A DNA stretch of 34,239 nt from an uncultured Monoglobus sp. (GCA_947630505.1 CANRHV010000029.1:1-34239); one strand, 5' to 3'; positions 1-6,904 are shown, counted from the stretch's first letter. The notes: a model not told the origin generated them from the letters alone. Made by a program: numbers and translations.

Positions 1-53
1 TCATCTCTTTGATTTTCACTTGAATATCTTGCATACGCTGCACCTCTTGTCAT
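1..53 (-). CDS. Serine recombinase, N-terminal fragment (runs off the left edge)
   Basis: The minus strand opens with an ATG at 53-51 preceded by AAAGGAG at a good distance. It encodes MTRGAAYARYSSENQRD and stays open to the window edge. AxYARYSSxxQ is the conserved start of the resolvase/invertase catalytic domain of serine recombinases. The serine in YARYSS is the expected nucleophile, which would attack DNA during site-specific integration or excision. Only 17 codons are visible, so size and subfamily (large phage/ICE integrase or small resolvase) cannot be judged. It is the last visible member of a row of minus-strand accessory genes and is the main reason for reading 1-3200 as part of a mobile element. 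Confidence 0.75.
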   Translation of the reverse strand, partial: MTRGAAYARYSSENQRD

Positions 54-84
54 TTCTGTTCTCCTTTCATCACATCAAAGGAAG

Positions 85-108
85 AGGGGGATGATTGAAA
101 ATCCCCCT
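85..108 (-). terminator. Possible terminator after the small RHH-like gene
   Basis: AGGGGGAT (85-92) and ATCCCCCT (101-108) form an 8-bp GC-rich stem with an 8-nt loop between the stop of the 105-residue gene and the recombinase start. The tract that follows on the minus strand (CTTCCTTTG) is a poor U-run, so termination may be weak or the hairpin may serve another purpose. Confidence 0.4.
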
Positions 109-161
109 TGAATTCCCTCTGTATTTTTCATTGGTTGATTCAGGAAAAATGTGAATTTCCC

Positions 162-479
162 CTATTCCCCCATATTTTTCAATTTAGAGTTGTCAATAAT
201 TTTCTGCAGTTTGTCACCGCAGCCGCACCTGTTCAGATGTTCAATTATCGCAAGCTCCACAAACTCGCCAATTTTGAGGTCATTTTCGATACAGTATTCA
301 TTCATTAGAAACTGCAGCTTTTCAGACATGAATATGGTTCGCGATGATTTTTTGCCTGATATCTTATACCTATATTCCTTCATCTTTTCGTCTGCCGATA
401 GAAATATCCTCAATTTATCCTCGTTTTCTTTGATATATTTTAAAATATCCTCATAGTTTTCTGATTTTGTATTTGCCAT
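162..479 (-). CDS. Small protein of unknown function, possible ribbon-helix-helix DNA binder
   Basis: This encodes a 105-residue protein starting at the ATG at 479, chosen because AAAGGA lies 9-10 nt upstream; an in-frame ATG three codons earlier sits directly on that ribosome binding site. The first 40 residues are charged and helical. Residues about 43-90 (RTIFMSEKLQFLMNEYC onward) have the look of a ribbon-helix-helix fold: a short strand with alternating hydrophobics followed by two helices. That would suit a small regulator of the neighbouring recombinase or GTPase genes. I do not recognise a named family, and the DNA-binding reading is inference. It is separated from the GTPase gene upstream by a strong terminator, so it is probably transcribed from its own promoter or by read-through. 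Confidence 0.6.
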   Translation of the reverse strand: MANTKSENYEDILKYIKENEDKLRIFLSADEKMKEYRYKISGKKSSRTIFMSEKLQFLMNEYCIENDLKIGEFVELAIIEHLNRCGCGDKLQKIIDNSKLKNMGE

Positions 480-511
480 TATAATCATCCTTTCATTTTT
501 AACACAAAAAA

Positions 512-540
512 GGCATATGGACGACTGATGTCCATATGCC
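512..540 (-). terminator. Intrinsic terminator after the second GTPase gene
   Basis: A perfect 11-bp inverted repeat (ggcatatggac at 512-522, gtccatatgcc at 530-540) with a 7-nt loop is followed on the minus strand by TTTTTT. It lies 12 nt past the stop of the GTPase gene ending at 553 and should end the GTPase operon transcript. Confidence 0.85.
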
Positions 541-552
541 AAATTTTTATTG

Positions 553-1233
553 TTATATTGGTCGTCTTACTGTGGGTATATTGTCAATTATAAAGTCCAG
601 AAACTTATTAATGTTGTATCCGTGCAATGCTGAATAATATACAGGTCTTTTTATTATCAGTCCTGTTGAAAGTTTTACCCTACTTTGAACAGATACTGAT
701 TTTTCAATCAAAAATTGCTCCAATTCAGAATCGGGCTTTTTATTGAGATTGTTCCAATGCCTTCCCTTCATAGCAAAATCAGCTTGATTTATAGCTACAA
801 GTATTCTATCACTTTGAATGTTAGGCAATATAACATCATTGATTAATCTGTATGTTGTTCCCATGTCACGATTAGAGCCGTCTATTATTACAAGAGCTAA
901 GTCTATGAACCCATACTTGACACCATTATATGTATAAGTCTTGTTCAATAGGTTGATGATACCTTTTGAATGAACTAAATCGTTATATGTACCATCACCC
1001 AAACCCGGCGTATCCCATAATCTTATATCTTCATTCAGAGAATATGCGTCAATACTCATAGTTTCTGGGTCAACACCATCACCAACAGTCGCGACATCTT
1101 TTTGAAATACTGTATTCAAAGTTGTTGATTTACCTGCGCCTGTGACGCCTGTTATCATTACGTCAAGAGGGTGGACGCCAAGTTGTACAAGTTTTGATAC
1201 TATGGTGCCTTCTCTGTATTTACTGTAGTTCAT
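553..1233 (-). CDS. YfjP-like P-loop GTPase, paralogue B (short form)
   Basis: This encodes a 226-residue GTPase starting at the ATG at 1233, which has AAAGGA 8 nt upstream; the longer reading frame begins with TTG and lacks such a site. The nucleotide-binding motifs are clear: G1 GVTGAGKST (residues 29-37), G3 DTPG (74-77) and G4 NQAD (149-152, a variant of NKxD). The shared segment VDPETM and the DG(S/N)RDxGT(S/T)Y stretch mark it as a close paralogue of the GTPase encoded at 1435-2436, within the TRAFAC/HSR1-related group that includes E. coli prophage proteins such as YfjP and YeeP. Unlike its partner it ends after the G domain, with no membrane-like tail. Cellular function is unknown. 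Pairing suggests that the two may dimerise or act in sequence. Confidence 0.85.
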   Translation of the reverse strand: MNYSKYREGTIVSKLVQLGVHPLDVMITGVTGAGKSTTLNTVFQKDVATVGDGVDPETMSIDAYSLNEDIRLWDTPGLGDGTYNDLVHSKGIINLLNKTYTYNGVKYGFIDLALVIIDGSNRDMGTTYRLINDVILPNIQSDRILVAINQADFAMKGRHWNNLNKKPDSELEQFLIEKSVSVQSRVKLSTGLIIKRPVYYSALHGYNINKFLDFIIDNIPTVRRPI

Positions 1234-1249
1234 TTGATTTTTCCTTTTA

Positions 1250-1420
1250 TTAGTATTTTTTCTGTCTCTCAATTGAACAAGCTATGGCGTCAATAGCCGT
1301 TGTTTTAATTTTCGCTCCACAATGTGGACATACATTAGGCTTTACAGTTTTATAATAAATAAATTTGCCACATTTATGGCATTTTGCAACTAACGGCAAT
1401 TTATTAGGCATGAATAACAT
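1250..1420 (-). CDS. 56-residue zinc-ribbon protein between the two GTPases
   Basis: A short gene starts at the ATG at 1420, 7 nt after AAGGAG, and stops at 1250. It encodes 56 residues with Cys14-x2-Cys17 and Cys31-x2-Cys34 in the contexts KCHKCGK and VCPHCGA, a typical four-cysteine zinc ribbon, followed by a short helical tail. Its ribosome binding site begins immediately after the stop of the upstream GTPase (1435), and its own stop is only 16 nt before the start of the downstream GTPase (1233), so the three genes are almost certainly one translational unit. The ribbon could bind RNA, DNA or a partner protein. Function is unknown. Confidence 0.75.
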   Translation of the reverse strand: MLFMPNKLPLVAKCHKCGKFIYYKTVKPNVCPHCGAKIKTTAIDAIACSIERQKKY

Positions 1421-1434
1421 ATTATAACTCCTTA

Positions 1435-2436
1435 TCAGCCAAATATACTCCCCAATATACCCTTTACAAGACCAACTGCGCCGCCTACAACGCCGCCCAC
1501 GACTCCTCCGACTACCTCACCGGCTTTTCCAAAGATTGAGCCAATTTCCTTGCCCACATCCGCTCCGGTTTCTGCACAGTCAACGATAGATTCAATCAAT
1601 TCGCTTCTAATTTCTCTGTTATAATCTTTCAGTTTATCATTATCTTTCCATACTTCAACATCATCATTCATATTGGCAGCTATAATAATTCTTTTTTCTT
1701 TAGGAGACATTTTTACAATATAATACATAAGCTTTGACAAATTGTACGGTGGCTGCTGATCTTCACCGTTTTCTTTGTAACCTGCACTGTAATAAATTGG
1801 GTCAACAGAAATCCCGGTCGATTCCTTTATTCGCAACTTTACAGAAGCAACCTTTTCATTCAAAAATTTATCAAGTGTTTCATCCGGTCTGTTATTTTGA
1901 AAATCCCAATGCTTTCCTTTCATTGCAACATCTGCTTGATTGATAGCCACGAGCAGACGTTTTTCTGCTTCTTGCTTAGTACCAAGATTTGGAATAATAA
2001 CTTCGTTTATTAACTGATATGAAGTTCCCAAATCTCTCGAACTGCCATCGAGAATAACCAGAACAAGGTCAATCAACAAGTTACCATTCGAGTCACGCTC
2101 ATTGAGCTTTTTTACAATATTTTTAGCATGGCGTGTGTCGGCTTCTTTGCCATCTCCCAGTCCGGGACTGTCCCACAAAACAAGGTTTTTAAGATTGTAT
2201 TTCTCGATTTCCATTGTTTCAGGATCAGGAGTACAGCCGACTTTTGCAACTTCAGTACCAAACAATGCGTTTATTGTTGAACTTTTACCGCAACCGGTAG
2301 CTCCAGTAATCATTATATTAATTACTTGATTTCTGAGGTTTAGCAGATACTGTATGATTTTTGACTTGTCCTCTTCGGAAATTTTTAAGTTGTTAATTAT
2401 TTGATACAACTCATCATTTTTGACATTGTTACTCAT
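1435..2436 (-). CDS. YfjP-like P-loop GTPase, paralogue A with C-terminal glycine zipper
   Basis: This encodes a 333-residue GTPase. G1 is GATGCGKSS (45-53), G3 is DSPG (89-92) and G4 is NQAD (166-169); VDxVLVILDGSSRDLG-like sequence precedes G4, as in its paralogue at 553-1233. After the G domain there is a charged linker. The last 43 residues (about 291-333) repeat GxxxG/GGVVGG patterns ending in ILGSIFG. Glycine-zipper tails of this kind pack or insert into membranes in other proteins, so membrane association is a reasonable inference. The start has AAGGAT 6 nt upstream and overlaps the end of the Mor-like gene by 8 nt. The family is widespread in Firmicutes but its biological role is not established. 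Confidence 0.85.
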   Translation of the reverse strand: MSNNVKNDELYQIINNLKISEEDKSKIIQYLLNLRNQVINIMITGATGCGKSSTINALFGTEVAKVGCTPDPETMEIEKYNLKNLVLWDSPGLGDGKEADTRHAKNIVKKLNERDSNGNLLIDLVLVILDGSSRDLGTSYQLINEVIIPNLGTKQEAEKRLLVAINQADVAMKGKHWDFQNNRPDETLDKFLNEKVASVKLRIKESTGISVDPIYYSAGYKENGEDQQPPYNLSKLMYYIVKMSPKEKRIIIAANMNDDVEVWKDNDKLKDYNREIRSELIESIVDCAETGADVGKEIGSIFGKAGEVVGGVVGGVVGGAVGLVKGILGSIFG

Positions 2437-2830
2437 TTTTATCCTTCTTTCTTTTTTGATTTATTTTTTCATGCTCTTTTTCAGTAGATTCACGGATCAT
2501 TCGTCTTACACTTTTTTCTGAATAATCATATTTTTTTGCCAATGCCTTAATATTTCTGCCATTATATTCTTGGATTATCATTTTCTTAACACACTTGCTG
2601 TCCAAAAATCTTACAGGAAAATTAACTTGTGTTCCTTTGAACATCTGATGAAGTGTTAGAGCAGCTTCAACACCTAATTCCTCGCTTATTTCCCTGTATA
2701 CCTTGTGGAATAGATTAATGTCATATTGACTCATATTTACCACCTCTGATACGCATTTTAGCATAGTATTTGGAGCGGTACAAATACCATTGACAGGGAA
2801 TTTGTCCTTAGAAATGTCAATAGTTTTCAT
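2429..2830 (-). CDS. Mor/C-family transcription activator-like protein
   Basis: This encodes 133 residues from the ATG at 2830, which overlaps the preceding stop as ATGA and has GGAG 10 nt upstream. An alternative ATG at 2734 (Met33) has AGAGGTGG in good position and would give 101 residues, closer to the usual size of the family. Residues about 38-115 resemble the Mor activator of phage Mu and its relatives: an N-terminal helical dimerisation part (EELGVEAALTLHQMF), then the signature YNGRNIKALAKKYDYSEKSV (89-108), a helix-turn-helix. Mor proteins bind dyad sites and recruit RNA polymerase to promoters with poor -35 boxes. Here it probably activates its own cassette. The C-terminus is lysine-rich and disordered. 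Confidence 0.75.
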   Translation of the reverse strand: MKTIDISKDKFPVNGICTAPNTMLKCVSEVVNMSQYDINLFHKVYREISEELGVEAALTLHQMFKGTQVNFPVRFLDSKCVKKMIIQEYNGRNIKALAKKYDYSEKSVRRMIRESTEKEHEKINQKRKKDKNE

Positions 2831-3174
2831 ATCTCATTTGCTCCATTTTTTACTATATCAGGCGCATTTTCAACGTTGTAGAAAACAATTACAGAAAAAT
2901 CTGGGTTTAATATGTATACCGCCCTGAAAAAATTATTTGATATTTTTTGAGATATTTCGGGAATTGCCGTATTGATTGATTCCCTCAATATATCAGATGT
3001 TTTGATTGCGTCCTCCGAGTTTTCGACAATAAGAATATAACCTCCGAGGTCAGCTTCTGTTCTGTCAGTTCCGTAGTTGCTGTCAAGAATTTTGATTGTT
3101 TCAAAGACTGATTCAAAAATTTCATCTGGAATGTTTTCTGAATGCAAATCATTTTGTGAAATTAATTTTACCAT
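2827..3174 (-). CDS. Hypothetical protein, first gene of the GTPase cassette
   Basis: This encodes a 115-residue acidic protein without recognisable family motifs. The start at 3174 has AAAGGAT about 10 nt upstream. Its predicted pattern is mixed alpha/beta, with strands such as GGYILIVEN and FFRAVYILNPDFSVIVFYN, and there are no transmembrane segments or metal-binding motifs. Its stop overlaps the start of the Mor-like gene by the ATGA arrangement, so the two are probably translationally coupled and may act together. It could be an accessory subunit or an anti-activator of the Mor-like protein, but nothing in the sequence decides this. Confidence 0.6.
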   Translation of the reverse strand: MVKLISQNDLHSENIPDEIFESVFETIKILDSNYGTDRTEADLGGYILIVENSEDAIKTSDILRESINTAIPEISQKISNNFFRAVYILNPDFSVIVFYNVENAPDIVKNGANEI

Positions 3175-3212
3175 TTTTATCTATCCTTTCATGTAGATTA
3201 GTTAATATGTAC

Positions 3213-3230
3213 ATATCAGAATTATGATAT
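3213..3230. promoter_or_regulatory. Dyad upstream of the GTPase cassette, possible operator
   Basis: ATATCA (3213-3218) and TGATAT (3225-3230) form an inverted repeat with a 6-nt spacer, 39 nt upstream of the first gene of the cassette. I find no good -35/-10 pair here, which would fit an activator-dependent promoter. Binding by the Mor-like protein is only a guess. Confidence 0.3.
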
Positions 3231-3293
3231 ATGCTTGAAAGAATAGATGTTACTGTTTTTCTGCTATAGTAGCCCAACAGTAGATAAAAAATG

Positions 3294-3318
3294 CCCCGGA
3301 GCGTTGATTGCTCCGGGG
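3294..3318. terminator. Bidirectional terminator after the tRNA-Ser pair
   Basis: A 9-bp GC-rich stem, ccccggagc (3294-3302) with gctccgggg (3310-3318), has a 7-nt loop. TTTTT follows on the plus strand and CATTTTTT follows on the minus strand. It terminates the minus-strand tRNA-Ser transcript and insulates it from the GTPase cassette. Confidence 0.85.
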
Positions 3319-3345
3319 TTTTTGATCCCAAAACGGGGATTTTGC

Positions 3346-3437
3346 TGGCGGAGAAGGAGAGATTCGAACTCTCGCGCCGCTTTCACGACCTACACCCTTA
3401 GCAGGGGCGCCTCTTCGGCCTACTTGAGTACTTCTCC
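3346..3437 (-). tRNA. tRNA-Ser (anticodon GCT)
   Basis: This is a 92-nt class II tRNA with encoded CCA. The acceptor stem is GGAGAAG/CTTCTCC. The anticodon loop CTGCTAA gives GCT and reads AGC/AGU. A long variable arm and the T arm GAGAG-TTCGAAT-CTCTC are clear. It is the second tRNA of a two-gene transcript, 24 nt after tRNA-Ser(TGA). Confidence 0.95.
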
Positions 3438-3461
3438 GAATTTATAAATATTAAATTAATG

Positions 3462-3548
3462 TGGCGGAGAGGCAGAGATTCGAACTCTGGGTGCTTTCGC
3501 ATCACTAGTTTTCAAGACTAGCTCCTTAAACCACTCGGACACCTCTCC
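3462..3548 (-). tRNA. tRNA-Ser (anticodon TGA)
   Basis: This is an 87-nt class II tRNA with encoded CCA. The acceptor stem is GGAGAGG/CCTCTCC, and the anticodon stem-loop CTAGT-CTTGAAA-ACTAG gives TGA. A long variable arm and the T arm CAGAG-TTCGAAT-CTCTG are present. It is the first gene after the promoter at 3588-3617. Confidence 0.95.
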
Positions 3549-3587
3549 ATACTTATAATCGCAGCGGCTCTCGCATGCGACTTGATA

Positions 3588-3617
3588 AGTATACCACAAG
3601 CAACAATAATTTGTCAA
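3588..3617 (-). promoter_or_regulatory. Promoter of the tRNA-Ser pair
   Basis: Minus-strand TTGACA (3617-3612) and TATACT (3593-3588) are separated by 18 nt. This strong sigma-A promoter lies 40 nt upstream of the mature tRNA 5' end and just past the 3' end of dut. Confidence 0.85.
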
Positions 3618-3630
3618 TAGTTTTTTGTTT

Positions 3631-3661
3631 TAAAAATTATTTTTTTCAAAAATAATTTTTA
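3631..3661. other. 14-bp AT-only inverted repeat at the dut stop codon
   Basis: TAAAAATTATTTTT (3631-3644) and its exact complement (3648-3661) flank a 3-nt loop and include the dut stop codon. There is no U-tract beyond it in the minus direction, so it is a weak candidate for the 3' end of the nrd transcript. Confidence 0.35.
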
Positions 3662-4168
3662 AAACTTTGACGTGCTACCGAAGCCTCCGTTGCGGACGCC
3701 GTCGGCGTCATCGTCGACGGTTATGCCGTAGGGGGTGAAAATTCCCTGTACAAACCCATCTCCGCGGGCTATCTTAACGGTCTTATTCATATTGGTATCA
3801 TTTGTTATTTTGATAAAAATATGCCCCTCGTTGTCGGAGTTATAATAATCGCTGTCGATTATGCCGACCGTGTTGTTAAGCTGCAGTCTGAACTTAAAGC
3901 CGAGGCCGCTGCGGGGATAGAGGCAGAGGACCCACCCCTCGTCGATACGCGCCCTTATGCCGGTGGGAACCGTCGCTGTCTCGCCGGGGGCAAGCTCAAA
4001 ATCGAGCGTCGAGAAAAAATCATATCCGGCGCTTCCCGCTGTGGCGCGGCGCGGCAGCTTTATCTCGGAGTATATTTCATCAATTCTTTTATCATCAATG
4101 CCGAGACCGCTCATGGCCTCTCGGAACTGTTTGATGCTTACTTTTTTAAATTCAGCTATACCTTTCAT
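3659..4168 (-). CDS. dut: dUTP diphosphatase (dUTPase)
   Basis: This enzyme hydrolyses dUTP to dUMP and pyrophosphate, keeping uracil out of DNA and supplying the dTMP precursor. All five trimeric dUTPase motifs are visible in the 169 residues: AGSAGYDF (44-51), PRSGLG (85-90), GIIDSDYYN (102-110, with the catalytic Asp), RGDGFVQG (135-142) and GGFGSTSKF (161-169, the C-terminal arm that closes the site). A 40-residue N-terminal helical extension precedes the core, making the protein longer than the minimal 140-150 residues. The start has GAGGTG at good spacing. It is the last gene of the nrdD-nrdG-dut operon, 10 nt after nrdG, which ties it to anaerobic dNTP synthesis and probably to NrdR control. 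Confidence 0.93.
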   Translation of the reverse strand: MKGIAEFKKVSIKQFREAMSGLGIDDKRIDEIYSEIKLPRRATAGSAGYDFFSTLDFELAPGETATVPTGIRARIDEGWVLCLYPRSGLGFKFRLQLNNTVGIIDSDYYNSDNEGHIFIKITNDTNMNKTVKIARGDGFVQGIFTPYGITVDDDADGVRNGGFGSTSKF

Positions 4169-4178
4169 CTTGTCACCT

Positions 4179-4670
4179 CTATGCCGTGTGCAGAACTATG
4201 CTGCCGATCTCGCGTGTTTTTTTTACGTCAATAACTCTTTGGTTCGGGCTGCCTTTCCAGAAAAGCTTCGGATCGAACGCCTCCTGAATAAACCTGCCGT
4301 CAACGATAACATCTAAATATTTTATGACGGGCAGATCGCTGATCTCCTCATATGTGTATCCGGTGTAGAGCCATTGCGTCTTATTCGGATATTTTTCGCG
4401 TATCTCTTTGGCAAGCGCCGCTATATCGCCGCGGTTCGCGTGGTGGAGCGGATCGCCGCCGCTGTATGTGATGCCCGAGATATAGTCCTTATCAAGCTCG
4501 GTGAAAAGCTCCTGTTTTTCGACATCGCCGAAAGGCAGGCCGCCGTTTTCGTCCCAGGTGACCGGATTCTGACAACCGGGGCAGTCGTGCTCGCAGCCGG
4601 CCACCCAAAGCACTACCCGAAGGCCGTCGCCGTTCAGCATATCATCTTTTGTTATATTGTGATAACGCAT
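4179..4670 (-). CDS. nrdG: Anaerobic ribonucleotide reductase activating protein (radical SAM)
   Basis: This encodes a 163-residue radical SAM enzyme that generates the glycyl radical on NrdD using S-adenosylmethionine and a [4Fe-4S] cluster. The cluster motif is Cys26-x3-Cys30-x2-Cys33 (AGCEHDCPGC). The following TYSGGDPLH segment is the SAM-binding GGDP motif. Length is normal for NrdG. The gene starts 3 nt after the nrdD stop, with AGGAG inside the end of nrdD, and is followed 10 nt later by dut, so the three are co-transcribed. Confidence 0.95.
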   Translation of the reverse strand: MRYHNITKDDMLNGDGLRVVLWVAGCEHDCPGCQNPVTWDENGGLPFGDVEKQELFTELDKDYISGITYSGGDPLHHANRGDIAALAKEIREKYPNKTQWLYTGYTYEEISDLPVIKYLDVIVDGRFIQEAFDPKLFWKGSPNQRVIDVKKTREIGSIVLHTA

Positions 4671-4673
4671 GTC

Positions 4674-6794
4674 CTACATACTTCTCCTGTCTCTGATTTC
4701 CGCCATTTTTGCGTCGTTTAATCTTGTGTCGCCTTTGACTCTCGAATACGACAGATAGCCGTTCATGCGGTCGATCTTGGTCAGGTTTTTGCTGCCGCAC
4801 TTGGGACAAACATCCATTTCAAGCTCCTGATGTCCGCAGTCGTCGCAGTACGCCAGCGAGAGATTCACGCCCTCATAAAAGCCCATATCCATCGCGCGGT
4901 GGATAAGCGTCTCGATCGCTTTTTTGTTATAGTCTATAGGATATTTTACATACTGTATCTTGCCGCCGTTCATCAGGTCCCAGAAACGCTTCTCAAGGTC
5001 CTGCTTGCGGATGGGGCTTATGTCCTCGGCAACATGGCAGTGGAAACTGTTTGTCACATACTCTCTGTCGGACACGTTTTCAACAATACCGAACTTCTTT
5101 CTGAACTGCTGAACCTGAAGTCCGCAGAGGCTTTCGGCGGGAGTTCCGTAGAGAGCGTACAGATGTCCGTCCTCTTCCTTGAACCGGGCGACCTTCTCAT
5201 TGATGTGCTCCATGACCTCGAGGGCGAATTGTCCGTCCTCGACCATCGACTTCTTGTTGTGAAGCTGCTGCAGCTCGTTGAGCGCGGTAATGCCGAAAGA
5301 GGCGGTGGCAGATTTGAGCAGAGGCTTGATCTTGTCGTGGAAATTAAGATGTCCGCCGTAGAAACCTCCCTCGCAGTACGCGAGAGGATTGGTAGACGCG
5401 CGCATCTCACCAAGATACTCATAGGTGCGTATATGCAGCCTTCTGATAAGCTCAAGATAATAGTCAAGAACCTCGTAGAAATCCTTGCTCTCTTTCTTGG
5501 CCTTGGCGTATATCATGGGCAGATTAAGCGATACCGCGCCGATATTGAAACGTCCCACAAAAACGGGCTCGTCGTTCTCGTCGGCGGGCTTCATGCCGCC
5601 TCTCTCAAACCAGGGAGACAGAAACGCTCTGCATCCCATAGGTGAAATAACTTTTTTGTATTTTTTATAAATGCTCGCAACATATCCCTCGCCTGTAAGG
5701 GAGAGCCAGTCGGGATACATTGTTTTCGCGGAACACTCAACGCCCGCGCGGAACACGTCCTCAAGCTCCTTACCCGGGCCGTGGAGCTCCTCGTCGTAAA
5801 GGAAGACGATTTTGGGGAACAGAACCGGCTTTTTGCACTCTTTTTTGCCCTGTCCGTTTTTGTGAACTTCGAGCAGAGCGATGGTCGCCATTTTTTCAAA
5901 TTTGGCGGTGCCGAGGCCCGCGGTCACGGTGATAAACGGATAGTCGCCGCGGCTTGACGCGACGGTGTTGAACTTGTACTCCCAGCCCTGGAAGCCCTGC
6001 TCAAAATCGCGCTTAATGTCTTTCATCGTCTCTCTCTCGGCGGCTTCCTCGGAAATACCCAAACTCAGATAGTGCGCCTTGTTTTTCTTGTATGTCTTTT
6101 CGGCGTAAGGCGCCAGTATCTTGTCAACCTCGGGAACGGTGAAGCCGCCGTACTGCTGGCTCGCTGCCGACAAAACTATATCGCCGATAACATCAAACGC
6201 CACATCCAAAGTCTTTGGCTCGTTGTACCAGAGATTACCCATTTCAAATCCGCCTGTCAAAACGCTCTTAACGTCAAAGAGGCAGCAGTTCATGGTGTCT
6301 CGTCTTGCCGACATATCATGAACATAAATATAGCCGTCTCTGCATGCCTGAAGCTCCTCGACCGTCATAAAGAATTTCTGATACAGTTCTTTGTTAAGCT
6401 GATTGAATATAAGTGAGCGCTTTGTCGAAACCAAAGCCGAGTCGGAGTTTGAGTTCTCCTTGTCGCCTATGTACATAATCGCCTGGCTCTTTTGGTAGAC
6501 CTCGTCCAGCATGTGAACAAAGTCCTGCTTATAGTTGCGATAGTCGCGGTAGCTCTTCGCTACGATAGGATTAACCAGATCGAGGGCGCCCTCAACGATA
6601 TTGTGCATCTCGGCGATGTGTATCTCATCTTTACCCATATTGAAAACTCTGTTGTCCACAAACGAGCAGATATTGTTAAGGTCCTCCGGAGTAAAGGTTA
6701 TAAGGGCGCGGTTGGCGGATTTTGTGACCGCGGTAACAACTTTCTGTACATTATAGTCTTCTTTTGTACCGTCTTTTTTTATAATTTTTATCAT
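4674..6794 (-). CDS. nrdD: Anaerobic (class III) ribonucleoside-triphosphate reductase
   Basis: This encodes a 706-residue glycyl-radical enzyme reducing ribonucleoside triphosphates to deoxynucleotides without oxygen. The start at 6794 was chosen because GGGAG lies 8 nt upstream; a GTG three codons earlier overlaps that site. Residues 1-90 form an ATP-cone allosteric domain (IKKDGTKEDYNVQKV onward). The catalytic barrel follows. Near the C-terminus is a zinc site with two CxxC pairs (CDDC, CPKC), then RMNGYLS, where Gly679 should carry the radical made by NrdG. An oxygen-sensitive enzyme of this kind indicates anaerobic growth. Two NrdR boxes overlap the promoter. Confidence 0.96.
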   Translation of the reverse strand: MIKIIKKDGTKEDYNVQKVVTAVTKSANRALITFTPEDLNNICSFVDNRVFNMGKDEIHIAEMHNIVEGALDLVNPIVAKSYRDYRNYKQDFVHMLDEVYQKSQAIMYIGDKENSNSDSALVSTKRSLIFNQLNKELYQKFFMTVEELQACRDGYIYVHDMSARRDTMNCCLFDVKSVLTGGFEMGNLWYNEPKTLDVAFDVIGDIVLSAASQQYGGFTVPEVDKILAPYAEKTYKKNKAHYLSLGISEEAAERETMKDIKRDFEQGFQGWEYKFNTVASSRGDYPFITVTAGLGTAKFEKMATIALLEVHKNGQGKKECKKPVLFPKIVFLYDEELHGPGKELEDVFRAGVECSAKTMYPDWLSLTGEGYVASIYKKYKKVISPMGCRAFLSPWFERGGMKPADENDEPVFVGRFNIGAVSLNLPMIYAKAKKESKDFYEVLDYYLELIRRLHIRTYEYLGEMRASTNPLAYCEGGFYGGHLNFHDKIKPLLKSATASFGITALNELQQLHNKKSMVEDGQFALEVMEHINEKVARFKEEDGHLYALYGTPAESLCGLQVQQFRKKFGIVENVSDREYVTNSFHCHVAEDISPIRKQDLEKRFWDLMNGGKIQYVKYPIDYNKKAIETLIHRAMDMGFYEGVNLSLAYCDDCGHQELEMDVCPKCGSKNLTKIDRMNGYLSYSRVKGDTRLNDAKMAEIRDRRSM

Positions 6795-6856
6795 ATAGCA
6801 CACTCCCGTTTTTATAAAATTATGCTATGCCGCCGCTTTTCCCGTCGGTTGAGAAA

Positions 6857-6872
6857 TTACAACATTTAGGGC
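6857..6872. promoter_or_regulatory. NrdR box 2 (degenerate)
   Basis: TTACAACATTTAGGGC matches about 10 of 16 positions of the NrdR consensus ACACWATATATWGTGT. On its own it would not be convincing. It lies exactly 32 nt from the better box at 6889-6904, the three-turn spacing at which NrdR boxes usually occur in pairs. Confidence 0.55.
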
Positions 6873-6888
6873 AATCGCGGTTCGATTG

Positions 6889-6904
6889 ACACAACATATA
6901 GTAT
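6889..6904. promoter_or_regulatory. NrdR box 1 over the nrdD promoter
   Basis: ACACAACATATAGTAT matches 14 of 16 positions of the NrdR consensus ACACWATATATWGTGT and touches the -10 box of the nrdD promoter. NrdR is the zinc-finger/ATP-cone repressor of ribonucleotide reductase genes; binding here would block RNA polymerase when dATP is plentiful. Confidence 0.75.

Larger units (their letters stand above)
1..3290. mobile_element. Accessory cassette, probably one end of an integrated element
   Basis: Seven consecutive minus-strand genes are more AT-rich than the nrd and aminoacyl-tRNA synthetase blocks. They comprise a serine recombinase start, a Mor-family activator and several short unknown proteins, and the row stops just before a pair of tRNA-Ser genes. 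These are typical signs of an integrative element or its remnant. No attachment-site repeat was found, and the left boundary lies outside the window, so limits and mobility are inferred. Confidence 0.4.

Noticed and set aside
3149-3331. 60-residue minus-strand ORF overlapping the cassette start and the tRNA terminator
   Set aside because: It runs through a GC-rich terminator hairpin, overlaps the supported 115-residue gene in another frame, and lacks a ribosome binding site.
3346-3548. tRNA-Ser 3' end as the attachment site of the left cassette
   Set aside because: No repeat of the tRNA 3' sequence was found in 1-3290, and serine recombinases usually do not target tRNA genes. The other end of the element is outside the window.
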